From contig CATIUR010000004.1 of the NCBI GenBank assembly GCA_949592205.1, positions 64,887,837-64,951,836 of the forward strand: DNA of 64,000 nt, given 5' to 3'. Origin of the DNA: Helichrysum umbraculigerum (Eukaryota; Streptophyta; Magnoliopsida; Asterales; Asteraceae). Under the pieces are notes generated by a model. The model had not been told where the DNA came from and searched no databases. It worked only from the letters and a program-made list of their open reading frames with translations. Positions 19,029-31,229 of the stretch are shown piece after piece. The stretch's first letter is position 1; each line of letters opens with the position of its first letter. The position numbers and the translations under genes are program-made.

Positions 19029-20292
19029 ATTATTTACTCGGATTAAATAAAATTGGAAAATTGGTAGTCAATTTGAATTAGCTAATTGGTTTTTTGTAAT
19101 TTTTAAGTTGTCTTCTTTATGCGGTTGACATTACAGAAATATTTTGAATGGAGAAAGAGATTTATATGTCTTAAGTTTATCAAGTATTATTAAATCAACC
19201 TAATCGAAACATTCATTCTTAATCAATATCAATACCCTACATATTGTAAGAGTCAAGGATAATAAAATACTCGATAAGTGTTATTCGCTAATAATTTGGA
19301 AAAGTTTTGAGAATCAAGATCATTATTATAGGTAGATTCGCGGATCGATACATGTGTTAGATAAAAGATTGATGAAAATTAATGATCTTGATTGCTTGAT
19401 GTTACAACTATCATTGTGTTTTAGTTATAGACTTCGTTTGTTTCTTTCTTTCTTTTTTTTTTTAATTTTTTTGTGTGTGTGTTATTTTTATTGAGCTTTG
19501 TTTCTATAATAGTAACAGTATGTGTGAAATATGAACGTGAGATTGTTTGATTTTGGGTATTTAGCTGACCAACTAATTTACATAAAAGTAAGAATCATAA
19601 AGCGTCATCCTTTGTTACATTGCTTTTTAGTCTAAATTTTTTATTAAAATGTGAGCAAGCGTTTTCAACAATAGAACAAAGTTTAGTGTCAATCACTTTG
19701 ATGTTTTGTAAATGTTGTCTTGACCTCGATATAATGCTTGCTTTGCTCTTCCAACCAGAATGAGTAGTCTGCTGCAAAAGCCGGTAATCTATAATAACAT
19801 AACTACTATAAAGGAACGAATTTCGGTATTATAACGTTTTATATACAGTCAGTCTTAGATTTATGTAACAATCAAAAATTGATACAAAAGAAAAAGAAAA
19901 TTAAAGTTAAGTTATTACTAATTGAAAACATAGCCATATAATAGTAATATAATAATGTTACTTTTCTAGCCAACTATATTTTTAAAATATGAATGATTCA
20001 TACACCACCAAAAATTATCCATACATCACTAACTGTATTTACAGTGTTATATTGTACAACACCTTAAAACAAATTAAGTGATGCACGAATAATTTTTAGT
20101 GGTGTAAGGATCACTCTCATATTTGATTACATTATAAAAACCAGTGACAGAACAACTTACAGAGCCCATATAATTCTTACAGTACATTAGCAATCTCAAG
20201 CCATTAAATTACATATAAATACGTTGATTAAAAATTGAACTTGAACCTCCCTTTAACTTTAATATGGTGCCAAATAATAAGTATGATAAAAA
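19029..20292. other. Intergenic, AT-rich
   Basis: No gene seen. It holds a foldback MITE at 19986-20123 and a T-run at 19450-19465. This DNA was joined to 5700-6036 before Athila inserted. Confidence 0.5.
19986..20123. repeat. Foldback MITE (138 bp)
   Basis: The left arm AATATGAATGATTCATACAC...ACCAAAAATTATCC pairs with the right arm (GGATAATTTTTAGTGGTGTA-like at 20087-20106, then CTCTCATATT). About 45 bp per arm with a small AT-rich loop. No ORF. Confidence 0.65.
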
Positions 20293-21208
20293 GGAGAGAG
20301 GAGAAGGTATATAATGAGGAGAAGTGAGAAGAAGGTAATTTTTCAAAATTAGAATGTAAAATGCAGTAAAATTCACATTAATTGCACTTGAAATGCAGTT
20401 GAGTTTTTTTTTCTTTTTTCTCTTTCTATTTTTTTGTTTTCGATCTATATTTTTCAACATATGAATATAAAATGTAACATAGTTTGCATTAATTGAAATT
20501 AAAATGCAATAGTGTAAAAGTGAAGTAGAAATAAATATAGAAATATTTGTTATAATGTGAAATAATGTAAAATGCAGTAAACTAACTGCATCTTAGTCTA
20601 CTGAATTTTAGACTACTGCATTTTGTAAAATGCAGTAAATTTTTCAGATATGCTTTTAGATCTAGATCTCAATTTTCAGATATACTTTTAAATCTAGATC
20701 TCAATTTTCAGATCTACCTTTTCATATATACGTTTTCAAATATATTTTCTCTTAGATCAATATCAAGTGGTGGTAGTCTATATGATGACGGTGGTGGTGG
20801 TGGCGGCGGCGGCGGTTGTGGTGACGACGGTGATGGTGACGGCGGAGCAATGGGAGATAAAATAGGCGGAGTAGCGAGGAAGAAGATGATCGATGGTGGT
20901 TCAAGGTGACGGTGGTGGTCACTTGTGGTTGTAGAATGATGGTAGAGATGGTGGTGGTGGTTAGTTTTTGTAGAAAGAAGGTGAGAATTGTGGAGAGAAG
21001 TTAGAGAAAATGTTGTAGAAAGAGAAGATGATACTTTAAAAGTAAAATGATGATGAAATATGAAAAGTAAGAGGAATGGATTTATAATATTAGAAAAGTT
21101 GAGGGGTGAAAATGAAATATTATAATGACACATGACACGTTTTTTATTGGATAAATTCATTCCTCTCACTTCTCTTCATAAGAGGTCTTCTCCTATGATC
21201 CTCCACCT
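20293..21208. mobile_element. Possible non-autonomous TIR element
   Basis: The two ends are inverted: GGAGAAGGTATATAATGAGG and AGAAGTGAGAAG at the left match, in reverse complement, CTTCTCTTCATAAGAGGTCTTC at the right. Inside are many ATGCAGT words (20335-20640) and GGT/GGC triplet runs (20770-20960). The triplet runs make a long minus-strand ORF (20714-21169) rich in His, Ser and Pro that looks like a composition artefact. No target duplication was identified, so the borders are rough. Confidence 0.4.
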
Positions 21209-21424
21209 AAAAAGAAATACTATGTGGGTTCGTTAAGAGTTAAGACTATACTCAAGTGTAGATTTTTTATTATCAAAAATGTAAATGGAGCCTAACAAAT
21301 ATATTATCACAACAAGTAAAAAGAAAGTCATGAAAATACATTAACCTTATAATATTAATTTCTTGTGTAACATTAAGAAATAAGGTACAATAATATACAA
21401 GATAAAATTGAGATGCTCAATCAT

Positions 21425-22290
21425 TAGTGGCGGTACCAGAAAAATATTCGAAGGGGACAAAATTTAATAGTGTATATTAGATTTGGGTCATCAACTTGAT
21501 TTTTTTGCTTTAACCAAAACTATATATTTTAGTTGAACCAAAGTAAATTTGGTTCGACATCAAATTCAAAATTCTAATTTCATGGATAACATATAGCTAC
21601 TCATATAATTAACATAAATTCTAAATCGAATATGCTTAAGTTTAAAATGTATATATAGCAAAAGTGTAACACATTAACATATGTAGATTATGAAGAAAAG
21701 GAAGGCAAAATTTAATAGTGTATGTTGAATCTGGGTCATCAACTCGATTTTTTTCTTTAACCAAAACTATTTTAGTTGAACCAAAGTAAATTTGGTTCAA
21801 CATCAAATTCAAAATTTTAATTACATGGATAACATATAACATATACTCATATAATTAGCATAAATTCTAAATCAAGTATGCTTATGTTTAACATGTTTAT
21901 ATAGCAAAAGTGTAACAATTATTATATGTAGATTATGAAGAAAAAGAAAAAATTGTAAGCATTAAGATTTATAATTTAACAATTATGTTGATTTAAAATA
22001 GTATTACATTAATTATATGCAATGGAAAAAAAAAAGAATGATTAAACATAAAGGGAAAAAAAATAAAATTAATGTAGTAAAGAGGGATTGAACTTTAGAC
22101 CTTTTAATTACAAAGTTCACTACCTAACCACCAAGCTAAACACGCAAATAATGACTATTGAAACTGTATTATATTTATTAGTTATGAAGGCAATATGAAA
22201 ATTATATCGAAACCTATGAAATTTTTCTAGACTCGTAAAAACTTCGTGGGGGCGGGTGCCCACCCTGCCCCCACCGTAGTACCGCCCTTG
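21425..22290. mobile_element. Non-autonomous hAT element (866 bp) with 8-bp target duplication
   Basis: The ends are TAGTGGCGGTACCAG and, inverted, CAAGGGCGGTACTAC. They are flanked by TCAATCAT at 21417-21424 and 22291-22298, an exact 8-bp duplication as made by hAT transposases. Inside is a 249-bp tandem duplication (about 21446-21945). No transposase is encoded. Confidence 0.8.
21446..21945. repeat. 249-bp tandem duplication inside the hAT element
   Basis: AAAATTTAATAGTGTAT... recurs with a period of 249 bp (anchor C at 21458 and 21707). The copies share TTGGTTC-AACATCAAATTC and TATGTAGATTATGAAGAAAA with several differences, so it is older than the 92-bp Athila duplication. Confidence 0.8.
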
Positions 22291-22298
22291 TCAATCAT

Positions 22299-24865
22299 AA
22301 CATCTTCAAATCTCTATCTTCCATCAACAATAAGCACACCTATTAACCATCTTATAACAAATAAGTAATTGCAGAATATTTGATCTTTCAGCCAAAAAAA
22401 ATAACCGACAACATAGTTAAAGGTAAGATCTATAAACTTTTGATTTCTAACACTAATAATTTACCAAAGACTAATTTCTTTCCAAATGGCAAAAAAACAA
22501 AAACGAACTTTAAATAGAGATATACAAAAAAAGAAAGGAAAAGAAACTCATTTGATAAACTTTCTTCTAAAGTACAACTCTACATTAAACACAATACACA
22601 AAAAAATGGAATGGGTCAAACTATGCTCACTAACTCATCTTTATTTACCAAATCGTAACCCAACTTTTGTACACAGTGCACAGCAAATACACGCTATAGA
22701 ATCATTCACAACCCATGTAGTAAGATGTATCAACTACATATTCAATACATACAAAGTCAGGCTTATAGATTAGAAACCTTACCTTTAACCATAATCAGAT
22801 TGATCGAAGCATGGATGTAGTAGTTGGTGCTGCAAATTCAGTACAAAATAAGTCTATGAATCGAACTATAATCAGTACAAAATAAGCCTATGAATCGAAA
22901 CATAATCAGTACAAAATTAACCTTCATCTCTGACTCTCAAACTCATTTCATATCGATGGCATATCAAAGAAGCTACCCATATGACACGGGCAGCTTTGAC
23001 TTCAAATATTCAGAAATTATCATGTATTAGACAATTAGGTCATACAAATAAGTAACTAACCAGTCCAACTAAAGAAAGTAGCATAAACATACACATCCAA
23101 TGGTAACAAATGAACCAAGCGCATATTATAACTAATGAAAAGTACGAAAATATATCAAAATTAGAATTAAAGCACGAATAACAAATGAATGAAGGCCAAT
23201 AACACATACTAAATGCAAAAAGAACAAATAAAATCTCAATCATATCATAATAAGATCGAAAAACTTTTAACATCAAAAAACCATTAGATAACTTTCAGCT
23301 AAATAGTTATATGAAACTACCAACGTCTTACCTTCATTGAACTTTGGAGAGGTAGTTACAAATTACCTTCATCATCGCATCTTTAAATCATCTACCTTCA
23401 TCACAATAACCCACATAGGACCTAATTAGTAACGAAATCAATGTTAAAAGGTGATACAAAACTGTAAAATATAGGGAACGGTAATAAAAACCCCAGGAAC
23501 AGATAGTCTTAATTTTTGTGACTTCCCTCCATTTTCCTCTTTAAGATTGAGGCAACTAACAGCCAAGCTTCAAAAGACGAAACAAATAAGCAAATATATA
23601 CAAGATAAACAAAAAAAAAAAAGAAACAATTGAGACAAAACGAAGAGGAAAACATGAAATGAACCCTACAGTTAACATGAAAAATGTTGGTCCTCATGCC
23701 ATTTTATACCTTTCCAACATCACAAAGCACATTATAGTTGCATCAGAGCATCCAAATATTGTCACATATCTCAAAGAAGCTAATAGACAAATCAGCCCAT
23801 TCATAAATAAATGAGTTGGAACTGCCACCTGTAGAATACACATGCTTATTCAAATGGTCTGCTATTGATACTAAAGCTTAAGTATAAACCTGGAAGACGA
23901 AACATCCTTGGCTTCAGCATATACAGCTTTCAGAAACCTAAGAACAGTCCACCCAAGTTAATCACTGCCTTTTATGTTCTTTGCACACGAATCTGGTCCA
24001 CCTCCACCACCCATTGGAGCTTGTGCTTCTACCCATTTCAAAAAATGCAAAAAAGATAACATAAGACCCATTGAATGTGAAACGATAACTACATGGTTTG
24101 ATCCTTAAGTTGTTTTGCTTTCTATCTTCCTTCTGATGCCGTTTTAAGAAATAGTCGTCTCTTCTGGCAAAGTAACCTGCCATTAGGCCATGAACTCCAG
24201 AGTCAATGATCAAACCATGTCTCAGAATCTCAGCAATAAAAATAATCATTATTTTTGCAATAATAAACATACAAAGGAGACTAAGAACATGTCACTATTT
24301 CTTTTAATATATAGAATGTTCATCATTTATATATAAAACAAATTCTAAATAAAGTCACACCACACGAAAAACTAATAACTTGTTTAAAAAGGTTGCTGCT
24401 ACCCAAAACCAATTTTAAACTACTACATAGAAGAAGCTGAAAACACACAATTCATTTTTTACAGCACTGTATTTGTTTAACAGAATCCATTTTTTACAGC
24501 CAACATAGTAGTCATAAACTGTTTTCTTAATGCTTGTTGCCTCCTAAATAAGTTATTCTAAAAGTCAAAACAATATTATAATAACATATTACAAAGCCTA
24601 TATTGGGTACATAGTAAACACCTCTGTCACTTGCATTTACATGGACATCTCACGAAGTACAAACCCAAAAAAAAAAACATCGATCATTAAATTAGTTTTA
24701 GAAGTACTAATCTGGTGAAATAGTGAAACTATATAAACAACCTACCAACATCAGTATAACAGAATAAATCAAATTAATTGCCTTCACCACTATTAAACAA
24801 AGATACAGCTGATTAAATCATGGATATTTTCCACACACAATTCGGTTATGAAGTCAGGTGTATAC
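22299..24865. other. Intergenic, AT-rich, no firm gene
   Basis: No recognisable protein. A minus-strand open stretch at 24131-24250 reads ILRHGLIIDSGVHGL and AGYFARRDDYFLKRHQ, which looks like coding sequence, but its splice sites and family were not recognised. It may be a later exon of the OB-fold gene starting at 25018, or an unrelated fragment. A short repeat AATCAGTACAAAATAAGCC-like occurs three times at 22838-22917. Confidence 0.35.
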
Positions 24866-25018
24866 CTCTTGATCCATAAGGATCATCTCCAGTGATGCCA
24901 CCTGAGTCGGATTGTTGGTGTACGACTGCTTCCACAACAGCAACACTTTGACACAGATTTTCCAATCGTGCCGTTCACCATGGATGAGATTGAGGGGTGT
25001 AAATCCTTCCGCTTCCAT
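24866..25018 (-). CDS. First exon of an OB-fold (RPA70 / DUF223-like) protein
   Basis: 51 codons from ATG at 25018 to a good splice donor (GAG|GTATAC at 24865/24866). The peptide (FTPLNLIHGERHDWK, ICVKVLLLWKQ, ASLEMILMDQE) has the pattern of the first strands of the single-stranded-DNA-binding OB fold seen in plant RPA70-like and DUF223 proteins: a tryptophan-rich VRVLRLW block, then LEMILMDE. No second OB-fold exon was found to the left, so the gene may be a fragment. Such OB-fold pieces are often spread in plants by Helitrons or as RPA paralogues; which applies here is open. Confidence 0.55.
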
Positions 25019-26029
25019 CGTCGTTCTGTTCGCTAATTTCGTGTATACGGTGCTTACGAAATTAGGGTAACATATAGGTGCATATATATATATATATATA
25101 CAGAAGAATTGAGGCGGGAGTTCATCTCGATTTTGAAAATTGAGAGCCGAATCATGTTGTTATGCCGAGATAAACTCCAGTTTTTTAGCGATCTGAGGGA
25201 GGAAAAGGATGTTTGTTGGTTGGTGCCGTGTATTGCTCCCCTTTTTATTGATATTTTCTTTTTATCCAATATCCCAAAATATTGTTGACTTATTTAACAC
25301 ATGGTTATTTTTTAAAAATATATATATATAATATATAATTATGACTTTTGAGTTTCAAATTTTGAACTGCGTTTATGTTTTTGAAATTTAGAAATTTAAT
25401 TTTAAAATCTAAATTATTTAAGTTTCTATAATGTCGCAACAGACATTGAGGATAGGGGTAATATAGTAAAATTAGACGATGAAAGATGAGATATTACGTA
25501 AACAATGCTGTTAATCTAAATCAGCGGTTTAGATTGATTTATCAAAATCATTTAATGGGTGAGATCAAGTCAAACGAATCTAAATTAAAAATGTATACGT
25601 ATTAAGACTCGTCCAATAATAATAAAAGGAGATACATCCTACCTTAGAATAATTCAAAGTTAATGAATAATACATCTTTACACACAGTTTTCTTATTATC
25701 ACTTATTACCCTTTACTTATCTGAATCACCAACATAGGACACTTAGAAGAGACATACTTCGTAGAATAAGGCATCTTTAGACACAGTAGAAACACATCTC
25801 TTTTTTCAAGCTGGATATTTTCCTCTATAACATTCGATAATTTTTTCTCTTTAATCATTTTGTCGCATTTATATTGTACCGAAAACATTGTTAGTGTAGC
25901 ATTTTCTCTTCAATGAAAAGATTGATGTGGATTTTGCATTCTACACTTTTTGAAACTCAAGATGACATGTGTTTATAATTATATATATATATATATATAT
26001 AATGAAACACTTCAAGCTCATATTTGTTT
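25019..26029. other. Upstream of OB-fold exon, AT-rich
   Basis: Holds (TA)n runs at about 25083-25101, 25319-25339 and 25979-26001. No gene. The start of the Tat element to the right is not sharply defined. Confidence 0.4.
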
Positions 26030-26854
26030 ACTAATGATATACATATCACCGCCTCCGATGCCAAACCATGGAGCAGGTTTGAGTCTTGAATATGTCACGC
26101 AGGGCTGACACCCATTTCCGAGTTGGCACTTACCGGCCTCGGACACCAGTCCACAAGGAAGCTCGAGTCCGGAACGCACAATGATATACAAATCATTACC
26201 TCTGTGTCCGGACCACGGAACAGGTCTTAGTCCGGAATATGTCACCTGTAGCAATGGCATCCACTTCCGAATTGGCACCTACCGACTTCGGACTACGGAA
26301 GCCGGTTCTGGCTCGATAAATATTAAGGACACAGCGTCCATTCTGAGCCAAGCCTCATCAGGACCGGAACGCGATCCCACTGTCGGGGAGCAACACTTAT
26401 AGAATTATGAGCACACATGTGTCCATGACGGCATCAGAATCACACATTCCGCATGACCCGACATTCTCTGAAAAAAGTACAATCAGTGAACGTTATATGC
26501 AGGTACTATATGCATGGCTTACCCATTAACCTGGTCGGGTCATTCTATTGATCCATGTCAGCTAAGGTACAGAGGATGTTCCCCATGCTCATAATCCCAA
26601 CGCCCATCTTTCTAGAACATTATAGAAGCTAGGGTTTGGCTATAAATATTAGTGTTTGGTTTCCATTTCAAAACAACACCTCACAAATTTTCAGAGCAAT
26701 TCTAACCATAATTGCTCTCCAAAAATCGAGTTTCATCGCCACCCTCGATTGACTGAGTCTCGATACTGGGTTTGCACGTTAATCGGAGTGTGATAAGATT
26801 GATTCCTCATAAACCATCATCATCATTGTACCCAAGTTTTTTTACGCTTGAACA
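26030..26854 (+). repeat. 5' LTR of the Tat element (left border approximate)
   Basis: More GC-rich than its surroundings. It contains a tandem repeat of about 145 bp (units from about 26036 and 26181, sharing GATATACA...ATC and TTCCGA-TTGGCAC), a TATA box CTATAAATA at 26640-26648 and a CT/CA leader. It ends CTTGAACA just before the PBS-like site. Only the right end is supported by structure. Confidence 0.55.
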
Positions 26855-26855
26855 A

Positions 26856-26871
26856 TTGACGCCATCCACGG
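26856..26871 (+). other. Decayed primer binding site
   Basis: TTGACGCCATCCACGG, two bases after the LTR end. It resembles a TGGCGCC-type PBS with one G-to-A change. Confidence 0.4.
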
Positions 26872-26933
26872 TTTGATTTATCAGAAAACGACCACTTTAC
26901 CACCGTCCGTATATCGAAAAACCACTTTTCACG

Positions 26934-28107
26934 ATGGTTACTGCTTCACCCAGCGATGGTAGTGGCGACGGTGTTAACGCTAATCTGCCACCACCGCCGC
27001 CGTTGGCCGATCAATCTCCTTAGACCACCGTCGCTCAACAAACCCCGCATTCTTCTGCTTGAGGCCCGACGGTGGGGCACAGGATTGATCCGCGGCAGTT
27101 ACTGTTTAGCCAAAATGATTCTGATTATGCCATTGAGAATCTGGCGCCTAAGTCCATCTCTAGCGCCGAAGCCCAACAGCTGTTGGCACAAATGGGCTTC
27201 GTGGTAGTGACCGAACAGCGGACCCAAACGTTGTCTTCACCACGGCAGGCTGCGCCTCCGCCACCTGTTCAACCAAGTAGAACAATGGACAGGGCTGCAA
27301 GCCGCAGAATGCTGGCCGACCTGATCCTCAGTGCGGCGCCACTAGAGTCAATCCCAATATGTTCTAATGAGTCGGTAACGGATACCATGATCGTAAATTT
27401 TTATTCCACCATCCAAGGTGAGAAGGTGAAGAAGCCAGTTATGGTTTCGACCACCACTGCTAGGTTCGCTACCAAAATAGAAAATCATCCGTTGCTAACA
27501 AAGCTCACCATACCAATGACCATTGGCACTTATGCCGGAGACTCTTTTCCGGAAGATTTCCTGCAAAGGTTAAAGGGTGCAATCAAAATAGAGCATTGGG
27601 AGGATGCGGTTTCCTGCCATATGTTCCCACAAGTCCTACAAGCGAACACTCGTAGTTGGTTTGAAAAGTTATCGGCATCTAGCGTCGTCAGCTATGCCAA
27701 TCTCCGGTTCAAGTTTCTACAACAGTATCACAATCTGAAAAAGCACACCCTCACTCACCTCGATTGCTACTAGATCAAACAGGGAACTCGGGAATCATTG
27801 AACGAATTCATCACCCGTTTCACAAGCGAGTGTCAGAAAATTCAGGACCTACCGCTGAGTCAACAGATCGTCGGTTTTATATACGGCATTGACAAGGACC
27901 GTTATCCCACACTTTACTTTCGGTTGAAGAGGAAGTTGCCGAAGGTGTACTCCGAGGCCATTGCAATGGCTACTGATTACTTGCGGTCTGGAAAGGATAC
28001 AGAATTGCACTAGGCATCTGCTCGGGACCCGAACCGCGGCGACCAGGATCATTTTCAAGGTCATCCGCACGAGGGGGATCCGGCTCCGGTCGACGTGACA
28101 ACAACAT
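26934..28107 (+). pseudogene. gag: Tat gag pseudogene
   Basis: From ATG at 26934 one frame runs to about 28107, broken by three in-frame TAG codons (27021, 27771, 28011), each one C-to-T step from CAG. The capsid-type domain is clear at 27430-27770 (TARFATKIENHPLL, AGDSFPEDFLQRLKGA, LQANTRSWFEKL) and continues past the second stop (ESLNEFITRFTSECQKI). The N-terminal part is rich in Pro and Gln. No product is expected. Confidence 0.85.
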
Positions 28108-28599
28108 GAGGGATTTTCGTCATGACACGCGACATGATAATAGCCACGGTGATCAGCGCGACATGGCGAGGCGTCAACCGTATGACAAGAACTCTTTGTT
28201 GACTTCACTGACAAAGTCTCCAAAGGAAATACTACTTACTGAGTCTGTAGTGCGGAGTACGTTTAATCCTCCGCCCCCAATGGAGCATCGTGACGTTCCA
28301 AAATTAGGAAGTACTGTTATTTCCACGAGGAATACGGTCATGATACTGACGACTGCAGGCAACTCAAGAAGGAAGTGAAAGCAGCCATCCAGGCCGGTAA
28401 GCTTAATCATTTGCTGCCGGAAAGAAGTTCAAGAAAGCAGACAGTTCAAAAACTTACAGGTGGCAGAAGAAAGAGGATCCCGGGGACTCCCTGGATGCCG
28501 TCATTCATATGATTCATTCGGTGGGTACGGGTATGAAAAGAAAGGCTGATACACTCCTGGACTGGCAGCTGATGCCGATATCCTTCCCGCCACTGTAGA

Positions 28600-29050
28600 G
28601 TGCTATACTTCCGGAGCCTGTTGTCATCACAGCTCGTATAGCCAATTGCCAAGTCTTCAGGATCTACACAGACACTGGCAGTGCCGTTGAAGTTATGTAC
28701 GAGCAATGTTTTCTGTAGTTGCCACCGCACATTCGAAGTAAGTTGCAAGAACCGACTACGTTCTGGCTAGCTGCGCAAATGATTCCAGATGGCCAATCGG
28801 TCGGATCACTTTGGATGTCACCTTGGGTGATTATCCACGTTGTCGAACAGTCGAGTTGGAGTTTGTGATTGTGCGCGCCCCTTCGCGTTTCAATGTCTTG
28901 ATGGGCCGCACTGCTCTATAAAAGTTTGGAGCCATCACATCCACAGTCCATGGATTGATGAAATTTCCGACCCCAGCTGGCATTGCTACATTACACACAA
29001 TCCGCATGGCTCTGCCCATCTGTGCATAGGTTTCTAGGTCTAAGCCCGGA
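28600..29050 (+). pseudogene. Tat protease remnant
   Basis: The aspartic protease site is readable as IYTDTGSAVEVMYEQC at about 28660-28710, followed by a TAG (28716) where the frame expects Gln, then KFGAITSTVHGL after a TAA (28919). At least one frameshift separates the parts. Confidence 0.65.
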
Positions 29051-29179
29051 CCCTTCACCATGACTGATGATGAAATGGTAGTTGTCAACCCTATATTCCC
29101 GGAGCAGAAAGTCCACGTCAGACTGGCGCTGAGCGCACCAACCAGGTTGCAACTTTGTGAAATGTTGGCAAAAAACACA

Positions 29180-30080
29180 TATGTGTTTGCATGGCAAGAC
29201 TCAGAAATGACCGGAGTGCCAAGGTCGATCACCGAACATAAGCTGAATGTTAACACGAACATCACACCTGTGAGACAGAAGAAACGGGGCATGGCTCCGG
29301 ATCACAGCCGTTTCATTTGTGAAAAGGTCAACAAGTTGGTTCAAGCCAGTATCATGCATTAAATGAAATACCAAACATGGGTCGCTAACCTCATTTTGGT
29401 CAAAAAAATCTGACAGTTCATGGCGAATGTGTGTAGACTTCAAAGATAATAACAAGGCATGCCCAAAGGACAATTATCCGCTCACCGAGATCAACTGGAA
29501 AGTTGAATCTTTGTCTGGGTTCCGTTTTAAATGTTTCCTGGATGCCTACAAGGGATACCATCAGATTTTAATGGCTAAAGATGATGAAGAGATTATCGCA
29601 TTCCACACAGATCAAGGCATTTTCTGTTACACCAAAATGCCTTTCGGCCTCAAGAATGTGGGCGCCACTTACCAGCGTGTTGTAGATAACGCTTTTAAAC
29701 CGCAAATTGGTCAAAACTTAGAAGCTTATGTCGATGACATCATGATCAAAAGCAATGTAGAGTCTCAGCTACTCACCGATGATCTTGAAACTTTTACCTC
29801 ACTTTGGAAAATCAATATGAAACTCAATCCGGCAAAGTGCTCTTTTGGAATGGAAGAAGGAAAATTTCTCGGTCATGTCGTGACTCCGAGGAGCATCAAA
29901 GATAATCCAAAAAAGATACAAGAAATTGCCGACATGGTGTCGCCACAGAGCAAAAAAGACGTGCAGAGTTTAAATGGGAAGATAGTGGCTCTGGCACGTT
30001 TCCTATCCAAAGCTGTCGAGCGATCGTTACCATTTTTCGACACACTGAAGGACTGCATTAACAAAAAAAGATTTTGCCTG
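29180..30080 (+). pseudogene. Tat reverse transcriptase remnant
   Basis: The block 29427-30080 reads well: MCVDFKDNNKACPKDNYPL, FLDAYKGYHQI, PFGLKNVGATYQR and the catalytic AYVDDIMIKS near 29730. The upstream part (29200-29420) is interrupted by a stop and a frameshift between KYQTWVANLILV and the WRMCVD block. Tat-type RTs have exactly this PKDxYPL and YVDDM pattern. Confidence 0.85.
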
Positions 30081-30590
30081 GATGCCGGAGGCGGAGCAAA
30101 CATTCCAGGACATGAAAGTGTTCCTGACTGAGCTGCCAACTCTCACAGCTCCAATTCCCGGCGAAACGCTCACTCTATACCTGGCGACGTCGCAAAACGC
30201 TGTCAGCTCAGTGCTCATCGCCATACGCGACAAGACTCAGATGCCGGTCTACTTCGTTAGTCGAGCACTGCAGCCGGGAGAATTAAATAATTTAGCCATT
30301 GAGTAGCTGGTACTCGCACTCGTTCACTCAGCTCGATGGCTATGTCGATATTTTCAAGGCCATCCGATCATGGTTCTTACCGACCAGCCAATTAAAAAAG
30401 TACTCTCAAAGCCTGAAATCTCAAGTCGCCTGGCTAAATGGGCAATAGAGTTTGGTGAAAACGAAATTACATTCTGTCACCGGAGCGCTGTCAAGGGCCA
30501 GGTCCTCGCTGATTTTCTGGCTAAGCTTCCGGGGGGTAGAGGGCAGGTGCACTACGGTTACCCCTACCCAAGAAAAATAAACTATTTGGG
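30081..30590 (+). pseudogene. Tat RNase H remnant
   Basis: Reads LYLATSQNAVSSVLI, PVYFVSRALQPGELN, then a TAG at 30304 (IE*LVLALVHSARWL), then VLTDQPIKKVLSKPE. The usual first catalytic Asp of the CDAS motif is missing in this decayed, first RNase H, as is common in Tat elements that carry the second domain. Confidence 0.7.
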
Positions 30591-30592
30591 AA

Positions 30593-31096
30593 TTGTTCAC
30601 TGACGGAGCGTCAAGTTCGGAGGGTGCTGGTGCCGGACTCATTCTTATCAGCCCCGACGAAGAGGAGCACACTTATGCTCTTCGGTTCAGTTTTCCTGCG
30701 TCCAACAATGAGGCTGAGTACGAGGCCCTCTTGTTAGGAGTCCGCATAGCAGCTGAAATGGGTATCAAGAACCTCCAAGCGTACGTTGATTCCCAGTTGG
30801 TAGCCAATCAATTCAATTGTTCCTTTGAAGTAAAAGACCCAGCAATGAAGCAATACTTATTGCTTGCTCAGAATTTGGCAAAGCAATTTGAATCGTTTGA
30901 GATAAAGCAGGTCCCAAGAAAAAAGAACAAGAAGGTGGATGCGTTGAGCAAGCTGGCATCGCTTACCTTTGCCCACCTCACTAAGAAAGTTTTAGTCGAG
31001 GTTCTCGGGCAGAAGTCAATCTATCCGTCGAACGTAGTGGCACAAGTTGAAGAGGTGGGTGACAACTGGATGACCCCGGTCATTGCATATCTCTGA
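30593..31096 (+). pseudogene. Second (archaeal-type) RNase H of the Tat element
   Basis: ORF of 167 codons: FTDGASSSEGAGAGLIL, NNEAEYEALLLGVRIA, YVDSQLVANQ and VPRKKNKKVDALSKLAS. The acidic residues of the RNase H fold (D in FTDG, E in EAEYEA, D in YVDSQL, D in VDALS) are all kept. This extra domain before integrase defines the Tat group. It is the best-preserved part of the element, but it cannot be expressed from the broken polyprotein. Confidence 0.8.
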
Positions 31097-31229
31097 TCCG
31101 GAGCCCTTCCCCAGGATCCAATTGAAGCAAGAAAGATCCGGATGAAGGCTCCGATGTACTTCATTGAAAAATGTGAACTTCTTAAAAAATCTTACTTGTG
31201 GCCGAACTTAAGGTGCTTGGGTCCAAAGC

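Noticed and set aside
20714..21169. 151-codon minus-strand ORF rich in His, Ser and Pro
   Set aside because: It arises from GGT/GGC triplet runs and T-rich DNA inside a probable non-autonomous element; no start context, domain or signal supports a gene.
23962..24270. 102-codon minus-strand ORF
   Set aside because: Part of it (24131-24250) looks like coding sequence, but no family or splice sites could be fixed, so it is only mentioned in the intergenic entry.
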